A stretch of DNA of 56,265 bases from Spirochaetia bacterium (GTDB lineage Bacteria; Spirochaetota; Spirochaetia; Treponematales; Breznakiellaceae), in contig BNUX01000008.1 of the NCBI GenBank assembly GCA_025997675.1, positions 1 to 56,265 on the forward strand. The letters run 5' to 3'. The position numbers and the translations under genes are program-made. Shown piece by piece: positions 48,958 through 56,265 of this stretch; position 1 is the stretch's first letter; each line of letters begins with the position of its first letter. The notes below the pieces were generated by a model that ran no database searches, had not been told where the DNA came from, and worked only from the letters and a program-made list of their open reading frames with translations.

Positions 48958-50221
48958 AAATGTGCTGGGCCAGCCGGTAATAAGCCTGCTTAGAGAGGAC
49001 ATACGCGGCTTAAAACTGGCGCCCTCCTTGCTGTTTTCCGGTCCCCCGGCTTCGGGTAAGGGCAGCGCCGCCCTGGAACTGGGGCGCATCCTGTCCTGTG
49101 AGAATCAAGCGCCTACCGGCGCACTTGCTCCCTGGAACTGTGTTTGCCCCGCCTGTACCCGTCACCGGCAGCTAACCCACCCGGACCTCCTCCTCCTGGG
49201 GCCCCGCAGCTTTTCTGCGGAGATTGCCGCCTCCGCCGCAGCGTTTCTGCGCGACCACCAGGTTAATGCTACCCGGTTCCTCTTTATCCGTTCGGTACGG
49301 AAACTGTTGGCCCGTTTCTCCCCGGTCCTCTGGGAAGGTGATTCGGATATCCGCAAACTAAACCCCCTTATCCAGTCCTTGGACGAAGGGCTGGATGAGA
49401 TAGGGATTACGGATACCGGCTCCCTGCAAAAAACAGTGGAGGGGATACTGAAAAACAGCTTCAAGCTGGAAGCCGAGGGCGTGGGGGCTTTGATCCCCGT
49501 GGCCCATATCCGCCGCGCCTCCTTTTGGAGCCGCCTGGCTCCCCAGGGAAAACGGAAGCTGCTGGTCATCGAAAATGCCGACCGCATGAAGGACGAGGCC
49601 CGGAACAGTCTGCTCAAAATCCTGGAGGAACCCCCGAAAACGGTAACGATTGTGTTGACCACTGCTCTCAAGGATGCGCTGCTCCCCACCATCTTATCCC
49701 GGCTCCGGCCCTACCGGTTCATGGCCCGGGACAAAGCGGTGGAGGCGGAGGTGCTGCGCAAGATATTCCGTGACCTTGATGCGCCGTCGGTACCGATACA
49801 GTCCTACCTTGACTCCTTTCTGCCCATTTCAGGCGAAACCCTCTACCCCTTGGCGGCCCTCTTTGTCGCTTCCGTTGCCAGGGGTTCGGGAAATACCCTG
49901 CTGGAAAAACATACCGCCCCCATTGCGGAGTCCGCCGGTCTTGGGCGGCCCTGTGAGGATATCAAGTCCCTGTCGGCGGCGGTTTTGAAGGGGGCGGACA
50001 ACTTTGTTATCCGCAGCCGGTTCAGCCAATTTTTACGTTTCCTCCTCACCCTGGTTGGGGAAAGCCTCAATACAGCATCATTGGACGCTGCTACTTGCCG
50101 GGATATCTGGCGCGCCGCGGTCCGGGAAGCGGAGACATCCGTGGGTACCTACAACCTGAGCCCCGCCCTGGCCCTGGATAGGCTGGCCTGGGAACTTAGG
50201 GAGGCCATGACGCAGCGATGA
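48950..50221 (+). CDS. holB: DNA polymerase III delta' subunit
   Basis: Clamp-loader component. The GTG at 48950 (MFENVLGQPVISLLREDIRG) has GGAGG nine bases upstream; the longer open frame runs into cvpA. The 423 residues show a P-loop-like GPPASGKGSAALELG near residue 30, a Cys-rich stretch CVCPACTRHRQ near 65, KLLVIENADRMKDEARNSLL near 205 and LLKILEEPPKTVTIVLTT with the SRLRPYRF segment. A long insertion between about 85 and 195 is not typical and may be lineage-specific. It is coupled to the kinase gene by an ATGA overlap at 50218-50221. Confidence 0.88.
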   Translation: MFENVLGQPVISLLREDIRGLKLAPSLLFSGPPASGKGSAALELGRILSCENQAPTGALAPWNCVCPACTRHRQLTHPDLLLLGPRSFSAEIAASAAAFLRDHQVNATRFLFIRSVRKLLARFSPVLWEGDSDIRKLNPLIQSLDEGLDEIGITDTGSLQKTVEGILKNSFKLEAEGVGALIPVAHIRRASFWSRLAPQGKRKLLVIENADRMKDEARNSLLKILEEPPKTVTIVLTTALKDALLPTILSRLRPYRFMARDKAVEAEVLRKIFRDLDAPSVPIQSYLDSFLPISGETLYPLAALFVASVARGSGNTLLEKHTAPIAESAGLGRPCEDIKSLSAAVLKGADNFVIRSRFSQFLRFLLTLVGESLNTASLDAATCRDIWRAAVREAETSVGTYNLSPALALDRLAWELREAMTQR

Positions 50222-51384
50222 GGGAATTTATCAAGCGGGCACTGCAAAAACTGGGCAAGATGACCGGGGAGCAGGTCCGGGACCTCCTCTATTCCGCCGC
50301 CGCCGAGATAGACCGCCTGGAGACGGTGCTGGATTCCATCAATAACGGTATCCTGGTCTGTGATACCGAACACAACCTGATACTGGCCAACAAATACGCC
50401 GAACGCCTCCTTCCTTTAAAGAGTGACGATCAGACAAAGCTCTGGCAGGTGGTCCGGGACGAGAAGGTCCGGGATTTCTTTGAAACTACCCTGCAAACCG
50501 GGGACCGGGTGGAGGAGCGGGAGTTCGATGTGGAGATCGGGGGGGTTTCCCGGCTCATCAGTATTAGTGTGCTTCCCCTGGTGCGGGATCGCCAGGTTAC
50601 CGGCTCCCTCATCTATGTGGAGGACATCACCGAAAAGCGGGGCAAGGAAGCCCAGCTTAGGCGGGCGGAAAACCTGGCCAGCCTTACCACCCTGGCCGCC
50701 GGGGTGGCCCACGAAATCAAAAACCCCCTTGGGTCCCTGTCCATCCATGTCCAGCTTATCCAAAAGGCCATGAAGGCCAACAAGGAACTCTACTACCTGG
50801 ACAAATATATCAACGTGATAAACGAGGAAATCGATAGGCTTAACCGGATTGTGGTGGACTTCCTCTTTGCGGTGCGCCCCATGAACATGGACTTCCGGGA
50901 AGGGGATATCAATACGTCAATAGAAGAAATGGCGGAGTTTGTCCGCTACGAGCTGGAGGAGGCGCAGATCAACTGTGTATTGTAACTTGACAAGGACCTT
51001 CCCCGGCTCAGCTTTGACCAGCGGTACATGAAGCAGGCACTGCTTAACCTCATCAAGAACGCCCAGGCCGCCATGACCGGGGGGGGAACCCTTACCATAA
51101 AGACCGCCCTCCGGGATGGGCAAATCGATATCCAGGTGCGGGATACCGGCGCCGGTATAAGCGAGGGCAACATTGCCAAGATATTTGAGCCCTACTTTAC
51201 CACCAAGAAAACCGGCTCCGGCCTGGGGCTGACCCTGGTCTTTAAGATAGTCCGGGAGCATCAGGGGGAGATCACCGTAAAGTCGAAGGAAGGGGAGGGG
51301 GCCCGGTTTACCATCACCCTGCCCATACCCCAAAAGGAACGGCGGCTCATCACTTTTGAAAGCGGAGAAGATAATGCAATTTAA
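50218..51384 (+). pseudogene. NtrB-type sensor histidine kinase with in-frame TAA
   Basis: One frame of 388 codons with a single stop TAA at 50983-50985 (codon 256). Before the stop: an N-terminal helix, a PAS domain (residues 35-140, VLDSINNGILVCDTEHNLIL), and HisKA with His165 in AAGVAHEIKNPLGSL. Directly after the stop the frame continues as a complete HATPase: N box KQALLNLIKNAQAAM, G1 DTGAGISEGN, F box FEPYFTTK, G2 GSGLGLTLV. The first part alone (255 residues) lacks the kinase core. ATG at 51028 could start the ATPase half separately. The NtrC-type regulator gene overlaps its 3' end by 11 bp, so the pair is normally intact. Confidence 0.9.
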
Positions 51385-52729
51385 GATCCTCATCGTGGAT
51401 GATGAAAAGAACATCCGGGAGGGGCTCGCCGCCTCCCTGGAGATGGACGGGTACCAGGTTGAAACCGCAGTGGATGGCGATGCGGCCCTCAAGCGGTTCC
51501 GGAAGGGGGACATCGACCTGCTTATCACCGATTTGCGGATGCCCGGCCTCAGTGGGGAGGAACTGCTTAAGCGGGTGGTATCGGAAACTCCGGGCATCCC
51601 GGTGATCGTCCTTACCGGCCACGGCACGGTGGACAACGCCGTGGAGGCCATGCGGAACGGCGCCTGTGACTTCCTCACCAAGCCCGTAGACCTGGGCCAC
51701 CTGACCCAACTGGTAAAACGGGAACTCCAAAGGCGGGAACTGGTTCTCAAACACCGCCGGCTTGAGGAGGAACTGGAACATCAAAAGCTCTTTAGGACTA
51801 TGGTGGGGACCAGCGCCCCCATGCGGCAGGTCTTCGACACCGTAAGCCGCGCCGCCCCCTCCAAAGCCTCCATCCTCATCACCGGGGAAAGCGGGGTGGG
51901 AAAGGAGCTGGTGGCCGATGCCATCCACGACCTCTCCCCCCGGAAGCAGAAGCCCCTGGTAAAGGTCCACTGCGCCGCCCTTGCCGCCGGTATCCTGGAG
52001 AGCGAGCTCTTCGGCCATGAGAAGGGCGCCTTCACCGGCGCAACCTCCCGTACCCGGGGCCGCTTCGAGATGGCCAATGAGGGGACCCTCTTCCTGGACG
52101 AGATTGGTGAAATCGACCAGAACGTCCAGATAAAGCTGCTCCGGGTTTTGCAGGAGAAAAAGTTTGAACGGGTTGGGGGGGAGGAAACAGTCGAAGTGGA
52201 TGTCCGCATCGTGGCGGCCACCAACAAGGACCTCAAGGCGGAAATCGAAAAGGGTAATTTCCGGGAAGACCTCTACTACCGGCTCAATGTGGTCTCCCTT
52301 CTGGTCCCCCCCCTGCGGGAGCGGAAGGACGACCTGCCCCTGCTTATCAGCGCCTTTCTCAAGGAGTTTGCGGCGGAAAACGGCAAGACCCTGGAGGGCA
52401 TAGACGACAAAGCCCGGGCGGCCCTCTACGCCTACGACTGGCCCGGTAATGTCCGGGAACTGCGGAACTGCATGGAAAGCGCCGTGGTCATGACCCGGGG
52501 CTCGGTTATCACCGCCGAAGACCTTCCCCCCATGATCAGAGCCCGGAACGATTTCGGCTGGATACGCATCCCCCTGGGGTCCACCCTGGAGGAGGCGGAG
52601 AAGATCATCATCCGGGACACCCTCTCCGCCCAGGGGGGCAATAAGAGCAGGACAGCGGTGGTCCTGGCGGTGGGGCGGAAGACCCTGCACCGGAAGCTGG
52701 CGGAGTGGGGGGAGAATGGTGAGGATTGA
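51374..52729 (+). CDS. NtrC-family sigma-54-dependent response regulator
   Basis: Start 51374 (MQFKILIVDDEKNIREGLAA) follows GGAG closely and overlaps the kinase 3' end. The 451-residue protein has a receiver domain with phosphorylation site Asp53 (LLITDLRMPG), a sigma-54 AAA+ domain with GESGVGKE (Walker A), GHEKGAFTGATSRTRGRFE containing the GAFTGA loop, and a C-terminal Fis-type HTH (NKSRTAVVLAVGRKTLHRKL). It activates promoters with -24/-12 elements when phosphorylated; the targets cannot be told from this window. Confidence 0.95.
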   Translation: MQFKILIVDDEKNIREGLAASLEMDGYQVETAVDGDAALKRFRKGDIDLLITDLRMPGLSGEELLKRVVSETPGIPVIVLTGHGTVDNAVEAMRNGACDFLTKPVDLGHLTQLVKRELQRRELVLKHRRLEEELEHQKLFRTMVGTSAPMRQVFDTVSRAAPSKASILITGESGVGKELVADAIHDLSPRKQKPLVKVHCAALAAGILESELFGHEKGAFTGATSRTRGRFEMANEGTLFLDEIGEIDQNVQIKLLRVLQEKKFERVGGEETVEVDVRIVAATNKDLKAEIEKGNFREDLYYRLNVVSLLVPPLRERKDDLPLLISAFLKEFAAENGKTLEGIDDKARAALYAYDWPGNVRELRNCMESAVVMTRGSVITAEDLPPMIRARNDFGWIRIPLGSTLEEAEKIIIRDTLSAQGGNKSRTAVVLAVGRKTLHRKLAEWGENGED

Positions 52730-52734
52730 GTAAA

Positions 52735-52763
52735 TTGACACAGATAGGATAAGTCTATAGTAT
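52735..52763 (+). promoter_or_regulatory. Promoter of the LpoB-like lipoprotein gene
   Basis: TTGACA (52735-52740), a 17-bp spacer, and TAGTAT (52758-52763), about 36 bp before the start. TATACT three bases later is an alternative -10. Confidence 0.6.
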
Positions 52764-52798
52764 ACTAATACGTTTTTTAATGCAGGAGGATGCACGTA

Positions 52799-53428
52799 AT
52801 GAAGAAAGGTATTTCTGTTTTAGCACTGGGAATCATGGTTATTGCTCTCGGCGTGAGCGGCTGTAGTTCGAGCCCCAAGGTATCACGGGTGAGCGCCGAT
52901 ACCCAGGTCGATTTAAGCGGGAATTGGAATGACACCGATGTACGGACGGTCTGCGATACCCTGATTAAAGAGGCTCTGGGAGCCCCCCGAATCGACGCTT
53001 ATATAAGAGAGTTCGCCGCCGGCCACAAGGGCGAGCCGCCCACGGTTATCGTCGGCAGGTTTAAGAACACCTCAAGCGAACATATTGATACCAACATTAT
53101 TTCCAGCCTCATGCGGGCGGCCATTATCAACAGCGGCAAGCTGGAATTTGTGGAAGGCGGGGATGCACGGGATGAACTGCGGGCGGAACGGACCGACCAG
53201 CAGGGGAATGCCAGTGAGGCTACCGCCGCCGCCCTGGCCAATGAAACCGGCGCAAACTTCATGCTCCAGGGTGAAGTGAATGCCGTCGTCGACCGGGCGG
53301 GCAATACCACGGTCCGGTCCTATTTCGTAAAGGCGACCCTGACCAATCTTGAAACCAACCGGATACTGTGGGAAGGCCAGAATAACGACATAAAGAAGGT
53401 TATCCAGCAGCCCAGGGCAAAGTTTTAA
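52799..53428 (+). CDS. LpoB-like lipoprotein, possible PBP activator
   Basis: Start 52799 (MKKGISVLALGIMVIALGVS) is supported by AGGAGG nine bases upstream; the ATG at 52790 is too close. The lipobox is GVSGC. The 209-residue protein matches the LpoB pattern: VDLSGNWNDTDVRTVCDTLI, PTVIVGRFKNTSSEHIDTNI, ARDELRAERTDQQGNASEAT, GANFMLQGEVNAVVD and KATLTNLETNRILWEGQNND-IKK. In E. coli LpoB activates PBP1B from the outer membrane; the PBP1A-like enzyme at 22889-25483 is a candidate partner. The first residues of the mature part are Ser-rich, as a lipoprotein linker. Confidence 0.85.
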   Translation: MKKGISVLALGIMVIALGVSGCSSSPKVSRVSADTQVDLSGNWNDTDVRTVCDTLIKEALGAPRIDAYIREFAAGHKGEPPTVIVGRFKNTSSEHIDTNIISSLMRAAIINSGKLEFVEGGDARDELRAERTDQQGNASEATAAALANETGANFMLQGEVNAVVDRAGNTTVRSYFVKATLTNLETNRILWEGQNNDIKKVIQQPRAKF

Positions 53429-53823
53429 GCCTTGGCCGTCTCCCGCCACTTTTCAATCCGGTCATAGGCCGCATTGATCCGGGCGGACTTATCGGTAGCC
53501 TTTTTCATGTTCCCCTCATTTGAGGTGTGCCGGTCCGGGTGGTGCACCTTGAGGAGCTTCTTGTAAGCGGCCTTGCACTCATCCGCCGGAGCGCCGAAGG
53601 GGAGGCCCAGTTCGTCAAAGTCCCGCCGCAGGCTCTCCGGCGGGGCATCGGGCCGGGGCTTCGCTCTCGGTTTCCCCGCCAGAAAATCGTCCAGTTCTTC
53701 GTAGGCTGCGTCCAGGTCCGGGTCGGTATGCCGCCACCCCGGAGAAGGGCCGGCGGCAGGTCCGGGGCCGGTATCGTTGAGATAACTTCGTATGACATCG
53801 CCCAGGCGATCAAAAACTCCCAT
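53425..53823 (-). CDS. Small J-domain (DnaJ-like) protein
   Basis: Start 53823 (MGVFDRLGDVIRSYLNDTGP) has GGGAGC just before the ATG. The 132-residue protein has a Pro/Gly-rich linker (GPAAGPSPGWR), an acidic stretch, and at residues 68-130 a J-domain with the HPD motif in LLKVHHPDRHTSNEGN, ending INAAYDRIEKWRE. No zinc-finger or C-terminal DnaJ domains are present, so it would recruit DnaK for a specific task. It is convergent with the LpoB-like gene, overlapping its last four bases. Confidence 0.85.
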   Translation of the reverse strand: MGVFDRLGDVIRSYLNDTGPGPAAGPSPGWRHTDPDLDAAYEELDDFLAGKPRAKPRPDAPPESLRRDFDELGLPFGAPADECKAAYKKLLKVHHPDRHTSNEGNMKKATDKSARINAAYDRIEKWRETAKA

Positions 53824-53917
53824 GCTCCCACTATATAGTTCCCTCCTTCCTGCCGCAAGAACCGTTTGTGCTAAACCCGCGAGAAATCCCGCCGAAACTC
53901 TATAAGGAGGAATGGCA

Positions 53918-54109
53918 ATGAAACAAATCATCGTCGTATTTGTGTGCATCATGATGGTAATGCTTATCGGGTATGTTGTGCAGAAGGAAGATATGGCTTT
54001 TGGACCTATGACCGTTTTGGCGGACCCCCTTCCTCCTGAAGCGGATGCGGGTACGGAAATCGAACTTGTCCCGGAAGAGGCGAATGCCGGTTCACTTACT
54101 ATTTGGTAG
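53918..54109 (+). CDS. 63-residue membrane-anchored peptide
   Basis: Start 53918 is supported by AAGGAGG seven bases upstream. A hydrophobic segment spans residues of about 4-22 (IIVVFVCIMMVMLIGYVV), followed by an acidic, Pro-rich tail (DPLPPEADAGTEIELVPEEA). No family is recognised. It begins divergently from the J-domain gene, with a gap of under 100 bp. Confidence 0.65.
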   Translation: MKQIIVVFVCIMMVMLIGYVVQKEDMAFGPMTVLADPLPPEADAGTEIELVPEEANAGSLTIW

Positions 54110-54142
54110 ACGATACCCCCGCATCTTCGCTAAACTATCACC

Positions 54143-55180
54143 ATGAACATACGCAAACAAACCTTCGGGGTCCTTTCGTCCGGCAAAAAGGTCCGGCTCT
54201 ATACCCTTAAGGCGGGGGGGCTGTCCCTCTCCATCTCCACCCTGGGGGCTACCTGGACCTCGCTCCGGGTCCCCTCCCGACGTACCGGTACCCAGGATGT
54301 GCTCCTGGGCTATTCCACCCTGGCGCCCTATGCCTCCCCCAAAAACTATCTGGGTGTAACCATCGGCCGTTTCGGTAACCGTATCGGCGGGGCACAGTTC
54401 ACCCTGAACGGCAAAACCTACCATCTTTATAAGAATGACGGCGATAACAGCCTCCACGGCGGCCGCCGGGGGTTTGACAAGCTCCTCTGGAAGGCTGAGC
54501 CCTACGAGGAAAAGGACGGCGTCTTTGTCCGGTTTGAACTGGACAGCCCCGACGGTGATGAGGGCTACCCCGGTAACCTCAAGGCGGTGGTCTGCTACGG
54601 GCTTACCAAATCCCGGGAGCTTATTGCGGATTATCAGGCACGGGTGGATGCCGAAAGCCCCGTAAACCTTACCAACCACGCCTACTTTAACCTGGCCGGG
54701 GAGGGGAGGGGGGACATCCTTGACCATGAAGTGCAAATCCACGGCTCCTCCTATGTGGAGGTGGATGCCGGCCTTATCCCCACGGGGAAACTGATTCCCG
54801 TGGCGGGCGGTCCCTTTGATTTTACCGCTCCCAAGCCCATAGGCCGGGATTTTGCGGGTTATGACCACTGCTTCGTGCTGGATGGCGGACCTACCGGTCC
54901 GCACGAGCCGGGGAAGCTGCGGCCCTGCGCCGGTGTTTTCGAGCCGAAATCGGGCCGTACCATGCGGGTTCTTACCACCCAGCCGGGGGTCCAGTTCTAC
55001 ACGGGCAATTTCCTGGACGCGCTTGTCGGCAAGGAAGGGTCTCTATACAACCGGCATGACGGGTTCTGCCTTGAAACCCAGCACCTGCCTGATTCCCCGA
55101 ACCGGCCGGAGTTCCCCTCCTGTATCTTTGGCCCTGGCCGGGATTACCACGAACGAGCTATCTTTTCCTTTGACTGGTGA
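54143..55180 (+). CDS. galM: Aldose 1-epimerase (mutarotase)
   Basis: Interconverts alpha and beta forms of galactose or glucose. The 345 residues show the family motifs: IGRFGNRIGGAQFTLNGKTY, LHGGRRGFDKLLW with the first catalytic His region, NLTNHAYFNLAGEG with the catalytic His, and FCLETQHLPDSPNRPEFPS with the catalytic Glu. No galactose operon is adjacent. A CTAG-rich repeat array follows its stop by about 10 bp and probably acts in ending transcription. Confidence 0.96.
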   Translation: MNIRKQTFGVLSSGKKVRLYTLKAGGLSLSISTLGATWTSLRVPSRRTGTQDVLLGYSTLAPYASPKNYLGVTIGRFGNRIGGAQFTLNGKTYHLYKNDGDNSLHGGRRGFDKLLWKAEPYEEKDGVFVRFELDSPDGDEGYPGNLKAVVCYGLTKSRELIADYQARVDAESPVNLTNHAYFNLAGEGRGDILDHEVQIHGSSYVEVDAGLIPTGKLIPVAGGPFDFTAPKPIGRDFAGYDHCFVLDGGPTGPHEPGKLRPCAGVFEPKSGRTMRVLTTQPGVQFYTGNFLDALVGKEGSLYNRHDGFCLETQHLPDSPNRPEFPSCIFGPGRDYHERAIFSFDW

Positions 55181-55191
55181 GTTGGCTTCAA

Positions 55192-55273
55192 CGCCTAGCT
55201 AGGCTAAGTCCTTCGCCTAGCCTAGGCTAAGCTCTTCGCCTAGCTAGGCTAAGCTCTTCGCCTAGCTAGGCGG
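55192..55273. repeat. CTAG-rich 22/23-bp tandem array, copy B
   Basis: Four units of CGCCTAGCTAGGCTAAGYYC type, the second with GCCTAGCCTAGGC, the same order of unit variants as in copy A at 44200-44310. It lies between the 3' ends of galM (plus) and the DUF4469-type gene (minus). Confidence 0.93.
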
Positions 55274-55283
55274 AGAACCGGCT

Positions 55284-56039
55284 TTAGGAGAGGGTTAGGA
55301 CAGGGCTTGTTATGGTTCGTACCTCTTTCAGAAGGGTATGGCTGGAATACCTTGTCCTGATTACCAGCTTGTATTCACCGGGGGTAAGGGCGGAGGGCAT
55401 GCGGGCTATGACTTTTCTTGCGGTGTTCTCTATATACTTGGTAATTTCGGTTTCAGCCGCCACCGTACCCGGGAGTATCGGGCCAAGCAGGAAGAGGCCG
55501 CAGCCCGCTTCTTCTTTGGTGACTTTGACGAGATGGCCTCCGATGATAAAGTCTTCGCCCGCAGTCAGGGTCTCGTTTACCGCGCCGGTTTCGGCATCCG
55601 TAACTTCGGCTATCCACGACGGCGCCCGGGCTAGACCCTTAATGTTCACCGTAATGTGTTTGAGGGCTTCCCGGAGGGCGTGACGGGGGATGAAGGTAAT
55701 GGTGATGGGGTGTTTGACCGGGTCAAAATGTTCGTTGACACCATCCCAGGAGCCGCCAATCTTGAGGCGAATGGAGTAGAAGCCGGTATCCACCGAAAAG
55801 CCATTGCAGAGCTGGTAGACCAGTTCCCCATAGAACTGTTTGATAGTCGCCACCAGTTCTTCAAAGGTGCCTGAGTAGCCCCCTCGGGTAATGAGGGCGG
55901 CACAGACCGCCGCAATGGTCAGGGACGCTTCGTCGTCCGTGCGGGCGATGAACGTGCCTTTCAATCCCGGAAGATTGCTGGGGTACAGCCAAGCGCAGAC
56001 CCGATGCAGGGTTTCGTTGATGTTATTCACGATAGTCAT
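55284..56039 (-). CDS. HU-like DNA-binding protein with DUF4469-type C-terminal domain
   Basis: A 251-residue protein. Residues 1-130 resemble the HU-like domain of Bacteroides and treponemal proteins (GTFEELVATIKQFYGELVYQ, VDTGFYSIRLKIGGSWDGVN, HFDPVKHPITITFIPRHALR). The C-terminal 100 residues look Ig-like (GEDFIIGGHLVKVTKEEAGC, ALTPGEYKLVIRTRYS), as in DUF4469. Proteins of this build are thought to bind DNA. The start at 56039 follows AAAAGG; a short upstream frame overlaps it. Family names are from memory. Confidence 0.8.
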   Translation of the reverse strand: MTIVNNINETLHRVCAWLYPSNLPGLKGTFIARTDDEASLTIAAVCAALITRGGYSGTFEELVATIKQFYGELVYQLCNGFSVDTGFYSIRLKIGGSWDGVNEHFDPVKHPITITFIPRHALREALKHITVNIKGLARAPSWIAEVTDAETGAVNETLTAGEDFIIGGHLVKVTKEEAGCGLFLLGPILPGTVAAETEITKYIENTARKVIARMPSALTPGEYKLVIRTRYSSHTLLKEVRTITSPVLTLS

Positions 56040-56079
56040 GATTGATACCTTTTAAAACAAAGCGCGATACGCCATTCAT
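56023..56079 (-). CDS. 18-residue upstream frame overlapping the HU-like gene
   Basis: On the minus strand GGAGGAAACGCCGTT precedes an ATG (56079) of an 18-codon frame (MNGVSRFVLKGINHDYRE) whose TAA lies 16 bases inside the next gene. The ribosome site of this mini-frame is better than that of the main gene, which suggests translational coupling. Its length makes chance possible. Confidence 0.35.
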   Translation of the reverse strand: MNGVSRFVLKGINHDYRE

Positions 56080-56119
56080 AACGGCGTTTCCTCCAGCATA
56101 CCACAGTTTTTCCCCTAAA

Positions 56120-56161
56120 CAGCAAAAACAGGCGTTTTGACAGCAAATTTGGTATGGTTTT
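56120..56161 (-). repeat. 42-bp dispersed repeat, right copy
   Basis: Inverted match, two mismatches, to 40319-40360. It ends directly before the dyad at 56162. Confidence 0.85.
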
Positions 56162-56186
56162 CCCCTTGCGTTTTAAAAGCAAGGGG
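56162..56186. repeat. 8-bp stem dyad
   Basis: CCCCTTGC, nine-base loop (GTTTTAAAA), GCAAGGGG. A perfect hairpin without a T-run, in the upstream region of the HU-like gene. Confidence 0.55.
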
Positions 56187-56265
56187 AGTACGATCGTCCC
56201 ATGTACCAAGCGCTATCGTTCTTACCCTGTCTTTCCCCACACCATATTTCAGTCTGCATTACATC

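Overview
The window looks like a chromosomal segment of a spirochaete of the Treponema group with moderately high GC. This is inferred from the overall gene set: a bactofilin followed by a TPR protein, a ClpC-type Clp ATPase, an AroD-AroE fusion, an LpoB-like lipoprotein, a HU-like protein of the DUF4469 type, and many spirochaete-style signal-peptide and lipoprotein genes of unknown function. No database search was possible, so the genus is an inference. About 45 protein genes are supportable, together with two intact tRNA genes (Pro-GGG and Lys-UUU) and two broken pieces of a second tRNA-Pro copy.

Left part (1-7.7 kb): a fold-back at the extreme left end interrupts a surface-protein-like gene. 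It is followed by a lipoprotein gene, uvrB, ruvB, a small AT-rich antitoxin/PIN-toxin cassette, and queA. The cassette lies between ruvB and queA and is bracketed by a 36-bp direct repeat made of the ruvB 3' end and queA 5' end.

Island (7.7-12.4 kb): an AT-rich stretch bounded by 48-bp direct repeats of the 5' half of tRNA-Pro(GGG) and its leader. It holds a phage-type repressor with a divergent promoter, several small or secreted proteins of unknown function, recurrent hairpin elements behind successive genes, a duplicated signal-peptide start and a 20-bp iteron-like palindrome array. No integrase is visible.

Core block on the minus strand (12.5-21.4 kb): metG, a FemAB-type peptidyltransferase, a small secreted protein, aroDE, a HTH-cupin regulator and an acyl-CoA synthetase, very tightly packed; a dicarboxylate/cation symporter gene lies separately just upstream. 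Then pyrE, a HAD phosphatase and a class A PBP lie on the plus strand. A minus-strand operon mrfA-mrfB-GNAT-ruvA (25.4-30.0 kb) looks like a DNA-repair operon.

Right half (30-56 kb): glgC followed directly by a HepT/MntA (HEPN/nucleotidyltransferase) module; an 11-copy 21-bp repeat; clpC with an anchored protein and a DHH phosphoesterase; a pair made of an unknown protein and a PPDK-like protein lacking the ATP-grasp half; pta; bactofilin-TPR-mtaB; tRNA-Lys(UUU); an FMN glutamate-synthase-like protein; murG-cvpA-holB; an NtrB/NtrC-type two-component pair whose kinase has an in-frame stop; an LpoB-like lipoprotein; a J-domain protein; galM; and a HU-like DUF4469-type protein.

A striking general property is that intergenic 3' regions carry several unrelated families of 20-23-bp tandem repeats, often with perfect dyads and CTAG. 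One family occurs at two distant places.
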